From positions 1 through 5,532 of the forward strand of contig CAMEQX010000108.1 of assembly GCA_945933905.1 (NCBI GenBank): a DNA stretch of 5,532 bases. The letters are read 5' to 3'. The notes under the pieces are model-generated. The model saw nothing but the letters and a program-made list of their open reading frames with translations. It was not told the origin of the DNA and did not search any database. The position numbers and the translations under genes are program-made. The stretch comes from an uncultured Clostridia bacterium. GTDB taxonomy: Bacteria > Bacillota > Clostridia > Oscillospirales > Ruminococcaceae. Position 1 is the stretch's first letter; each line of letters begins with the position of its first letter. Shown here piece by piece: positions 1 through 4,901 of this stretch.

Positions 1-1333
1 CCGTAACGCCCTGCTTAACGCGTCTGCCCTCGACAAATTCCTGGTCGAAGATAAAGCCTTCCTTCGCCTCGTTGTATTCCTGCGTGGGCACAAGCTTCAT
101 CAGCTTTCCGTCACCGTAAGTCGCGAGCGCCTCGTCCCAAGTCATTCCGACAAGGTTCGGCATATTGAACTCGCCGCCGTCGGTTACGCTTATTCCGCCC
201 GAATTGCTCTGATTTGAATTATCGGAGCTTTCCCTTCCGCCGAAGCCGTTTGCAAGGAGCATCAGCACAAGGAAAACCGTTGCGATAACAAACGCCGCGC
301 CGACTGCGAAAAGTATCGGGATAAGCGGGCTTCTGCGCTCCTCAACCTCGTCATCGTCGTCATAATCGTCGTCATCGTCGTCCTCGTCATAGTCCTCGAC
401 AACCATATTCTTACGGCGCTGTTTTTCCTGTTCAACAGCGGGATTTTTGTCGGCAAATTTAGCGGTGCCGTCCGTTGAATTGTACTTGTAATCGAAAACG
501 ATACCGGGGTTTTTCTTGAACTCCTCGAGGTCGGTTATCATCTCGCCTGCGGTCTGATAACGCGCGGAAGGCTCCTTTTGCATCGCGCGCAGAACAATCT
601 GCTCCAAGCCCTCGGGGATTGTGGAATTGAGCTCCGTGGGCTTCTGAGGAGAGGACTGCATATGCTTGAGCGCGATTGCTACGGGCGTGTCGCCGTCGTA
701 GGGCTTCTTTCCCGTGAGCATCTCGTACAGCATCACGCCCACGGAATAAATATCGCTTCGTTCATCGGTGATATCGCCGCGCGCTTGCTCGGGGCTGATG
801 TAGTGAACCGAGCCTATTGTCTTTTCGGACATCGTTTTGTTGTTCTCGCGGTTGAAGCGGGCGATGCCGAAATCCATCACCTTTATCGTGCCGTCACGCA
901 GCAGCATTATATTCGAGCTCTTGACGTCACGGTGAACGATACCTCTGTCGTGAGCGTGCTGTAAAGCGCGCAAAATCTGCACGGTGAAATGAACCGCATC
1001 ACGCCATTTAAGCACGCCCTGCTGCTCGATATAATCGGTGAGGGTTATTCCGTCAACATATTCCATTACGATAAACTGCACCTTCTCGGTGAAGCCAACG
1101 TCATAGATTTTCACGATATTCGGGTGAGAAAGCAGCGCGATAGCCTTGCTCTCGTTTCTGAAACGGCGCAAAAACTCGTCGCTTCCCGCGAACTCGGTCT
1201 TTAAGATTTTGACCGCGACAATTCTGTTTTCCTGAATATCACGCGCGCGGTAAATATCCGCCATTCCGCCGACGCCGATAAGCTCAAGCAGCTCATAGCG
1301 CCCATCGAGTTTTTTTCCTATGTTGTTATCCAT
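1..1333 (-). CDS. prkC: PASTA-domain eukaryotic-type Ser/Thr protein kinase (PrkC/PknB/Stk1 family), C-terminus cut by the window edge
   Basis: Membrane kinase that phosphorylates Ser/Thr on cell-wall, division and translation proteins; external PASTA repeats are known to bind muropeptides or lipid II. The 444 visible residues show an N-terminal kinase domain (about 13-275): glycine loop IGVGGMADIY (19-28), ATP lysine K42 in VAVKIL, helix-C glutamate E61, catalytic HRD (134-136) with N141, DFG (154-156), an activation loop with candidate phospho-threonines T167 and T172, then GSVHYISPEQARG (174-186). A linker follows with a basic patch (QEKQRRKN, 302-309) and a strongly acidic run (313-332), one membrane helix (about 337-361) after RR, a Ser/Asn/Gly spacer, and the start of a first PASTA repeat (MPNLVGMTWDEA, 391-402). 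Family members usually have 2-5 PASTA repeats, so the rest lies beyond the window. The ATG at 1333 has AGAGGAG upstream at a rather long 13-base spacing. It follows the phosphatase gene, its expected antagonist, but has its own promoter. The catalytic loop reads HRDVKSSN instead of the usual HRDIKPxN. Confidence 0.96.
   Translation of the reverse strand, partial: MDNNIGKKLDGRYELLELIGVGGMADIYRARDIQENRIVAVKILKTEFAGSDEFLRRFRNESKAIALLSHPNIVKIYDVGFTEKVQFIVMEYVDGITLTDYIEQQGVLKWRDAVHFTVQILRALQHAHDRGIVHRDVKSSNIMLLRDGTIKVMDFGIARFNRENNKTMSEKTIGSVHYISPEQARGDITDERSDIYSVGVMLYEMLTGKKPYDGDTPVAIALKHMQSSPQKPTELNSTIPEGLEQIVLRAMQKEPSARYQTAGEMITDLEEFKKNPGIVFDYKYNSTDGTAKFADKNPAVEQEKQRRKNMVVEDYDEDDDDDDYDDDDEVEERRSPLIPILFAVGAAFVIATVFLVLMLLANGFGGRESSDNSNQSNSGGISVTDGGEFNMPNLVGMTWDEALATYGDGKLMKLVPTQEYNEAKEGFIFDQEFVEGRRVKQGVT
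338..397 (-). other. Acidic low-complexity juxtamembrane segment of PrkC
   Basis: Codons for PrkC residues 313-332 encode a run of Asp/Glu broken only by two Tyr and one Val (18 of the 20 positions are D, E or Y with 13 D at most; six and four consecutive Asp occur). The DNA is correspondingly a simple GAC/GAT/GAG repeat. It sits on the predicted cytoplasmic side, directly before RR and the membrane helix. PrkC linkers are usually charged and disordered, but a run this acidic is at the extreme end. It is inside the reading frame and does not disturb it. Confidence 0.85.
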
Positions 1334-1346
1334 AAAAAATGAAATT

Positions 1347-1353
1347 CTCCTCT
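1347..1353 (-). promoter_or_regulatory. Ribosome binding site of prkC
   Basis: The minus strand reads AGAGGAG, a good Shine-Dalgarno core, 13 bases before the ATG at 1333. That spacing is longer than the optimum, and no ATG, GTG or TTG in frame lies closer, so the start is kept. The long T-rich spacer could reduce translation efficiency. Confidence 0.7.
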
Positions 1354-1391
1354 GCAACAAATACCTAAATAAATATAAAACTCCAACTTAC

Positions 1392-1420
1392 ATAATAACA
1401 CAAATTTCGCAAAAAGTCAA
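1392..1420 (-). promoter_or_regulatory. Sigma-A type promoter for prkC
   Basis: On the minus strand a -35 box TTGACT (1420-1415; 5 of 6 against TTGACA) is followed, after a 17-base spacer, by a -10 box TATTAT (1397-1392; 5 of 6 against TATAAT). The base trio TGT directly before the -10 makes it an extended -10. Transcription would start near 1385, giving an untranslated leader of about 50 bases with the prkC ribosome binding site. The element lies in the 147-base gap between the phosphatase stop and the kinase start, so prkC can probably be transcribed independently of the upstream genes. This is read by eye; no start-site mapping exists here. Confidence 0.78.
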
Positions 1421-1430
1421 TTACCGAATT

Positions 1431-1472
1431 TGCACAAAAAAACGCAAAGCCGAGGCGAATATCTGCACAAAA
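1431..1472. repeat. Nine-base direct repeat TGCACAAAA, two copies, upstream of the prkC promoter
   Basis: TGCACAAAA occurs on the plus strand at 1431-1439 and 1464-1472, 33 bases apart. Each copy is preceded by a similar context (CGAATT or CGAATATC). The first copy ends about 10 bases upstream of the -35 box. The minus-strand form TTTGTGCAAA is an interrupted palindrome (TTTG-TG-CAAA). It could be an operator or an AT-rich upstream element, or chance in AT-rich DNA. Confidence 0.35.
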
Positions 1473-1480
1473 CAGCTAAA

Positions 1481-2218
1481 TCAAAGCGTGATTAAAGCCA
1501 CGGAAACGTTGTCGTGACCGCCCTTTGAGTTGGCGTAATCAACGAGGTTTTCGCAGCATTCCCACTGCTCCGAGTCGAAGCAGATGTCGAGGATATCGAG
1601 GTCGTCGCCGTAGGACGAAAGCCCGTCGCTGCACAGCAAAACCATATCGCCCTTGTTCAAATTCAGCTCGAAATAATCGGGCGTGACTTCCTCCTCCGCG
1701 CCGATTGCACGGGTGATTTTGTTGCGCTCGGGGTGAACGCGCGCCTGTTCCGCCGTGATTTGACCGCGCTCCACAAGCTCGCGGACGTGAGAATGGTCCT
1801 TGGTAATCTGCCGAATACACTCGTCGTCGCCGTCCGTGAAGAGCTGATAAGCGCGGCTGTCGCCAACATTGACGATATAAGCCGTGCCGTCCGCGACAAT
1901 CGCCGCAACGCAGGTTGTTCCCATAATCTCGTTTCCGTGCTCCTCGGCAGCCGTGCGAACCATATTGTTCGCCGCGACAATGGACGTTACAAGCAGATTT
2001 CTTATGGAATTTCTTCCCATATTTTCCCTGTAATTTTCCAAAATTCTGCGTGAAACAACGTCAACGGCAATCTTGCTTGCAAGCCCGCCTCGGCTCTCGC
2101 CGCCCATTCCGTCGCACAAAACCGCAGCGCAAGCCCGCGCGCCGAGCATTTCGCCCCACACGTTGTCCTGATTTTCGGCTCTCTCAAGCCCAATATCCGT
2201 TTTTGCGTAAATATTCAA
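1481..2218 (-). CDS. stp: PP2C-family Ser/Thr protein phosphatase (Stp/PrpC), partner of the PASTA kinase
   Basis: Cytoplasmic Mn/Mg-dependent phosphatase that removes phosphate from Ser/Thr of proteins modified by PrkC, including the kinase itself (family knowledge). With the TTG start at 2218 the protein has 245 residues, close to the usual 240-255. All PP2C motifs are present in order: KTDIG with NQD (metal and phosphate site, D18), DGMGG (36-40), GTT (100-102), GDSRAY (119-124), DH (141-142), CSDGL (D198) and GGHDNVS (D236, N237). No membrane segment is seen. Two starts compete. The ATG at 2245 overlaps the rlmN stop by 8 bases and has no clear ribosome site. The TTG at 2218 follows AGAAGGTG at 5 bases and gives an N-terminus (M)NIYAKTDIG that lines up with known PrpC proteins, so TTG is preferred. 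If ATG is used the product has 254 residues. The gap to rlmN is 19 bases, suggesting co-transcription. The stop at 1481 is followed by a 147-base gap before the kinase. Confidence 0.94.
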   Translation of the reverse strand: MNIYAKTDIGLERAENQDNVWGEMLGARACAAVLCDGMGGESRGGLASKIAVDVVSRRILENYRENMGRNSIRNLLVTSIVAANNMVRTAAEEHGNEIMGTTCVAAIVADGTAYIVNVGDSRAYQLFTDGDDECIRQITKDHSHVRELVERGQITAEQARVHPERNKITRAIGAEEEVTPDYFELNLNKGDMVLLCSDGLSSYGDDLDILDICFDSEQWECCENLVDYANSKGGHDNVSVALITL

Positions 2219-2223
2219 AATAT

Positions 2224-2231
2224 CACCTTCT
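2224..2231 (-). promoter_or_regulatory. Ribosome binding site that decides the TTG start of stp
   Basis: The minus strand reads AGAAGGTG, then ATATT, then TTG (2218-2216). The match to the end of 16S rRNA and the 5-base spacing after GGTG are near ideal. The sequence lies inside the reading frame of the alternative ATG start at 2245, where it would have no purpose, and this supports the TTG start. Confidence 0.7.
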
Positions 2232-2237
2232 AAGGAT

Positions 2238-3257
2238 TTATTCATCTTTGCTGTCCCGCCGAAGCTGCCCGCAAGCCGCGTTGATATCGGCACCGAGCGT
2301 TCTGCGAACGGTTGCGTTCAGCCCCGCGTTCGTGAGAAACCGCTGAAAGCGCTCCACATAGGGACTTTTCTTGAAGCCGCGCTCGCGGACCTCGTTTATC
2401 GGAATAAGATTTATGTGGCAATTTTTCCCGCCAAGCAGCGCTATAAGCTCTTTCGCGGAGCTTTCGTCATCGTTCACGCCCTCAATAAGCGAGTACTCGA
2501 AGCTAATCCGCCTGCCCGTTGCCGCGAAATAGTCGTCGCACGCGGTCATCAGCTGTTTCAGCGGGAATTTTTTGTTTATCGGCATAATCTCGGAGCGCTT
2601 CGCGTCGGTTGCCGCGTGGAGCGACACGGAGAGCGTCACGCCGAGCTTCAGCTTCGCCAAATCGTAGATTTTATCGACAACGCCGCAGGTTGAAAGTGAA
2701 ACGCGCCGCAGGCTGAAGCCGCTTTCCTCGAGGATTTTGAGGAATTTCATCACGTTATCGAAGTTGTCGAGCGGCTCGCCGATGCCCATAAGGACGATGC
2801 TGTCAAGGGTTTTGCCGCTGTCGCGCTCGCTTTCGTACATCTGCCCGAGCATCTCGGAGGGCTCGAGATTCCGCACCCAGCCGGCAAGCGTGGACGCGCA
2901 GAATTTGCAGCCCATTTTGCAGCCAACCTGAGTTGACACGCAAAGCGCCGCGCCGTGCTTGTAATCCATCAGCACGCTCTCGACCGCCTCGCCGTCGGGC
3001 AGCCCATAGAGATATTTTACAGTATTATCTATCTTGCTTACAAGTCTTTTTTTGATATTTAGGCGATTTATACAAAATTTTTCCGACAATTCCGCGCGAA
3101 ATTGTGCAGAAAGATTACTCATCTGCTCGAAATCGGTTACTTTCTTGACGTGCAGCCAATCGAAAATCTGCTTTGCACGGAATTTTTTCTCGCCCATTTC
3201 GAGAATTTTTTCGGTCAATTCCTCAAAATCCAGCGATAAAATATCGATTTTTTCCAT
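2238..3257 (-). CDS. rlmN: Dual-specificity 23S rRNA (A2503-C2) / tRNA (A37-C2) methyltransferase RlmN, radical SAM
   Basis: Cytoplasmic radical-SAM enzyme that makes 2-methyladenosine at 23S A2503 and tRNA A37, tuning the peptidyl-transferase centre and accuracy. The 339-residue product is slightly short of the usual 345-385. It has an N-terminal alpha-helical RNA-binding part (1-90), VES with conserved E93, catalytic C106 in ALCVSTQVGC (E. coli C118 equivalent), the 4Fe-4S triad C113-x3-C117-x2-C120, GIGEP (158-162), STCG (189-192), VSLHA (211-215) and PINE (296-299). The C-terminal AACGQLR holds C329, the methyl-carrying cysteine (E. coli C355 equivalent), so both catalytic cysteines are intact. 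The RlmN motif wording and the housekeeping context favour RlmN over the resistance enzyme Cfr. The ATG at 3257 has GAGGA at 8 bases. A TTG at 3272 in the same frame would lie upstream of or within that site and is rejected. A long repeat-rich gap precedes the gene; stp follows after 19 bases. Confidence 0.97.
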   Translation of the reverse strand: MEKIDILSLDFEELTEKILEMGEKKFRAKQIFDWLHVKKVTDFEQMSNLSAQFRAELSEKFCINRLNIKKRLVSKIDNTVKYLYGLPDGEAVESVLMDYKHGAALCVSTQVGCKMGCKFCASTLAGWVRNLEPSEMLGQMYESERDSGKTLDSIVLMGIGEPLDNFDNVMKFLKILEESGFSLRRVSLSTCGVVDKIYDLAKLKLGVTLSVSLHAATDAKRSEIMPINKKFPLKQLMTACDDYFAATGRRISFEYSLIEGVNDDESSAKELIALLGGKNCHINLIPINEVRERGFKKSPYVERFQRFLTNAGLNATVRRTLGADINAACGQLRRDSKDE

Positions 3258-3265
3258 AGATTTTT

Positions 3266-3270
3266 TCCTC
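3266..3270 (-). promoter_or_regulatory. Ribosome binding site of rlmN, fixes the ATG start
   Basis: The minus strand reads GAGGA, then eight A/T-rich bases, then ATG at 3257. It overlaps the codons that follow the alternative TTG at 3272, so the shorter ATG-started protein is the right one. That protein begins MEKIDILSLDFEEL, as expected for RlmN. Confidence 0.8.
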
Positions 3271-3375
3271 AAAAAAATGCGTTATTTTTCGGTTAAAAAC
3301 AAGCGAAAAATATGCACGAAAATTCGCTTAAAAATATGCTGAAAATATGCGCGAAAAATACCGCGAAAATTGCCC
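3269..3375 (-). repeat. Degenerate 10-13 base T-tract repeat array B, upstream of rlmN
   Basis: Read on the minus strand, 107 bases split without remainder into nine units: GGGCAATTTTC, GCGGTATTTTTC, GCGCATATTTTCA, GCATATTTTTAA, GCGAATTTTC, GTGCATATTTTTC, GCTTGTTTTTAA, CCGAAAAATAAC, GCATTTTTTTGA. Eight units have a GC-rich head and a T4-T7 tail; one carries an A-run instead. The mean period is about 12 bases, near one helical turn. The array runs into the ribosome site of rlmN. Confidence 0.7.
3319..3335. repeat. 17-base exact direct repeat, copy 1 (copy 2 at 3531-3547)
   Basis: AAAATTCGCTTAAAAAT occurs identically on the plus strand at 3319-3335 and 3531-3547, 212 bases apart, one copy in each T-tract array. 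A 17-base identity in otherwise degenerate arrays suggests the two arrays share an origin by duplication or recombination. Confidence 0.8.
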
Positions 3376-3402
3376 TGTAAAACGGGGTGTTTTTTAGGGG
3401 TG

Positions 3403-3449
3403 AAACCGCAAATAAAATATATCCGCGAAATCGCTTTACAATGCGGTTT
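3403..3449. repeat. 8-bp inverted repeat AAACCGCA / TGCGGTTT with 31-base loop
   Basis: AAACCGCA at 3403-3410 and TGCGGTTT at 3442-3449 are exact reverse complements. The loop holds a small GCGA-AA-TCGC palindrome. The structure sits at the centre between the two T-tract arrays and overlaps the weak promoter-like pair, so it might be a protein-binding site; function is unknown. Confidence 0.4.
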
Positions 3450-3463
3450 GTAGGTGTTTTAAC

Positions 3464-3492
3464 GCGCTTGAAAAACGGTTATTTTTTCGCGC
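3464..3492 (-). other. Imperfect hairpin at the edge of array A
   Basis: On the minus strand the arm GCGCGAAAAA pairs with TTTTTC plus GCGC across a 7-base loop (ATAACCG), with a 2-base AA bulge, giving 10 base pairs. It lies 72 bases beyond the rsmB stop. No T-run follows it in the direction of transcription, so it does not look like an intrinsic terminator. It may protect or process the transcript, or be incidental. Confidence 0.4.
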
Positions 3493-3564
3493 TCAGAATT
3501 ACCCTCAAAAATTCCCCTAAAAATACCCTAAAAATTCGCTTAAAAATCAGCCCGAAAATCGCCC
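3493..3564 (-). repeat. Degenerate 11-14 base T-tract repeat array A, directly after rsmB
   Basis: On the minus strand 72 bases split into six units: GGGCGATTTTC, GGGCTGATTTTTAA, GCGAATTTTTA, GGGTATTTTTA, GGGGAATTTTTGA, GGGTAATTCTGA. The first unit touches the rsmB stop codon TAG (3566-3564). The units share the head-plus-T-tract design of array B and include an exact 17-base match to it. Confidence 0.7.
3531..3547. repeat. 17-base exact direct repeat, copy 2 (copy 1 at 3319-3335)
   Basis: Identical to the copy in array B. It spans the boundary between the second and third units of array A. Confidence 0.8.
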
Positions 3565-4883
3565 TATTTTATACGCCTGAAAGAAGCCGTGAAAAAGCCG
3601 TCGCCGCCGTCTTTTTCGGGGAAAAAAGTTCGCGTGGGGCTGTTCTCGGCGGAGTCATAGGGAATGGTCTGAACTATCGGCGAAAACTCGGGGTGCTTCT
3701 CCGCAAAATCCGCGGCAACCTCGTCGTTTTCCGCGCGGGACAGCGTACAGGTCGAATAAACGAGCGTGCCGCCATCCTTGACGTAGCGCGACGACACCTC
3801 CAGAATGGCTCTCTGAAGCCGCGGGAGCTCCTCGAACTCCTCCTCGGTTTTGTACTTTATCTCGGGCTTTCGGCGGATTACCCCAAGCCCCGAGCAAGGC
3901 ACGTCGCAAAGCACCCTGTCCGCAAGCGGCAGCTCCTCGGAAAATTTCACAGCGTTGTTCTGTCGAGGCTCGACAATCCGCAGTCCCAAGCGCTTTGCGC
4001 CCTCTGCAATCAGGTTCACGCGCGCGTCGTACAGGTCAAGGCTCAGCAGCCTTCCATTATTTCCCATAAGCTCCGCCATCGTGAACGTTTTCCCGCCGGG
4101 CGCCGCGCAGATGTCGATTACCGTTTCGTTCACAATCGGTCGCAGCGTTAAGCAGCAAAGCTGGCTTGACACGTCCTGAACGTGAAAAAGTCCCGCCTTG
4201 AACGCGTCGAGCTGCTCGATTTCGCCCGCTTTTTCCAGCTTGATACAGCCGTTGAGCCGCGGGTTTCGTTCCGCTTTGACGTGCTCTTTTTTCAGCAAAT
4301 TCACCAATTCATCATCGGTAATTTTGGTGGAATTTACCCTAGCGTACAGCGGCGGCGCGCCCAAAGACGCTTCCATCGCCCTTATCGCGTTCTCCTCGCC
4401 GTACTCCCTGAGCCATTTCGCAGCAATCCACTCGGGACAGGAATATTTCAGCGACAGCGTTTTCACCTCGTCAAGCCCCTCGAAGCTGATTTGCTTGCCG
4501 TTTCGGATAAAGCTCCGCAGCATTCCGTTCACGAAGCCCTCCGCGCCGAATGCTTTCAGCTTTCTGCACAATTTCACGCTCTCGTTCACCGCCGCGCTTT
4601 CGGGCACGGACGGCATATAGAGCAGCTGATAATACCCCGCGCGCAGCACCGCCACTGCCTCTTTTTCCAGCTTTTTGAAGGGAATTCTGCTGTTTTGCTC
4701 GATGATGTAGTCGAGCGTCAGCTTTCTCTCCGTCACGCCGTAAAACAGCGCCGCCGCAAACGCTTTTTCGCGCTCCGAAAGACCTTGCTCGGAAAGCGCG
4801 CTGTCAAGCAGAATATTTGAATAAGACGCGCTGCTTTCCATCTTCAAAAGCAGCTTCACCGCCGTCAAACGAGCGTCAGCCAT
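3564..4883 (-). CDS. rsmB: 16S rRNA (cytosine-C5)-methyltransferase RsmB (m5C967)
   Basis: SAM-dependent cytoplasmic enzyme that methylates C5 of cytosine 967 (E. coli numbering) of 16S rRNA before subunit assembly. The 439-residue protein has the family's usual length (430-450). It shows an N-terminal NusB-like RNA-binding domain (about 1-125, ending in VNGMLRSF), a linker, and a Rossmann methyltransferase domain with the SAM loop DICAAPGGKT (257-266), LCDVPCSGLG (325-334; C330 is the motif IV Pro-Cys), RRKPEIK (337-343) and YSTCT (376-380; catalytic C379). The C-terminus TRTFFPEKDGGDGFF (417-431) corresponds to the usual FFP...DGFF ending. Both catalytic cysteines are present, so it should be active. 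The ATG at 4883 has GGAGTG at a 7-base spacing. fmt ends 18 bases upstream, so the two are probably co-transcribed, as in many Firmicutes. The downstream neighbour rlmN is also an rRNA methyltransferase but is separated by a 306-base repeat-rich gap. Confidence 0.97.
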   Translation of the reverse strand: MADARLTAVKLLLKMESSASYSNILLDSALSEQGLSEREKAFAAALFYGVTERKLTLDYIIEQNSRIPFKKLEKEAVAVLRAGYYQLLYMPSVPESAAVNESVKLCRKLKAFGAEGFVNGMLRSFIRNGKQISFEGLDEVKTLSLKYSCPEWIAAKWLREYGEENAIRAMEASLGAPPLYARVNSTKITDDELVNLLKKEHVKAERNPRLNGCIKLEKAGEIEQLDAFKAGLFHVQDVSSQLCCLTLRPIVNETVIDICAAPGGKTFTMAELMGNNGRLLSLDLYDARVNLIAEGAKRLGLRIVEPRQNNAVKFSEELPLADRVLCDVPCSGLGVIRRKPEIKYKTEEEFEELPRLQRAILEVSSRYVKDGGTLVYSTCTLSRAENDEVAADFAEKHPEFSPIVQTIPYDSAENSPTRTFFPEKDGGDGFFTASFRRIK

Positions 4884-4890
4884 AAATTTT

Positions 4891-4896
4891 CACTCC
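4891..4896 (-). promoter_or_regulatory. Ribosome binding site of rsmB
   Basis: The minus strand reads GGAGTG, then AAAATTT, then ATG at 4883. It lies in the 18 bases after the fmt stop codon. The spacing is optimal and supports the chosen start. Confidence 0.75.
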
Positions 4897-4901
4897 GTTT
4901 A

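Larger units (their letters stand above)
3258..3563. other. 306-base non-coding gap between rsmB and rlmN
   Basis: No credible gene is seen here on either strand; open frames that cross it are antisense shadows of rsmB with repetitive Lys/Asn-rich translations. The gap holds two arrays of degenerate T-tract repeats (3269-3375 and 3493-3564) around a 117-base centre that contains a 10-bp imperfect hairpin and an 8-bp inverted repeat. A weak promoter-like pair on the minus strand, TTGTAA and TATTTT spaced 16 bases, lies inside the inverted-repeat loop, each box only 4 of 6. The other internal junction between adjacent translation genes, fmt-rsmB, is 18 bases, so this gap is conspicuously long. 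Confidence 0.75.

Noticed and set aside
578..1204. Two plus-strand open frames of 128 and 71 codons
   Set aside because: Both are antisense to the PrkC kinase domain, which shows all kinase motifs in the other strand.
1436..1457. Possible intrinsic terminator after stp: minus-strand CGCCTCGGCTTTGCG followed by seven T
   Set aside because: Only 3 base pairs can form at once (CGC/GCG or GCC/GGC, the latter with a 2-base loop). The T-run is good but the stem is too weak to call.
2238..3257. rlmN as a Cfr-type antibiotic resistance methyltransferase
   Set aside because: It has RlmN-type motifs (GEP, PINE, AACGQL ending) and the conserved housekeeping neighbours fmt, rsmB, stp and prkC, with no mobile element nearby.
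3258..3272. TTG at 3272 as the rlmN start, adding five residues
   Set aside because: The GAGGA ribosome site overlaps the codons that follow it, and the ATG at 3257 has ideal spacing and gives the expected N-terminus.
3360..3385. Minus-strand TTTACA followed by TATTTT as an rlmN promoter
   Set aside because: The spacer is only 15 bases and similar matches occur by chance throughout this T-rich array.
3371..3396. Plus-strand terminator-like CCC...GGGG followed by TTTTTT near 3387-3395
   Set aside because: The stem has only 3-4 pairs and no plus-strand gene needs a terminator here. The T-run belongs to the AT-rich gap.
3269..3564. CRISPR array in the rsmB-rlmN gap
   Set aside because: The units are 10-14 bases and degenerate, with no constant repeats, no spacers of uniform length and no cas genes.
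3387..4151. 254-codon plus-strand open frame across the rsmB-rlmN gap and into rsmB
   Set aside because: Most of it is antisense to rsmB, whose family motifs are clear. The remainder translates the T-tract arrays into Lys/Asn-rich repeats, and there is no recognisable domain.
4182..4820. 212-codon plus-strand open frame
   Set aside because: It lies wholly antisense within rsmB and its Arg/Gln/His-rich composition is typical of a shadow of a GC-rich gene.
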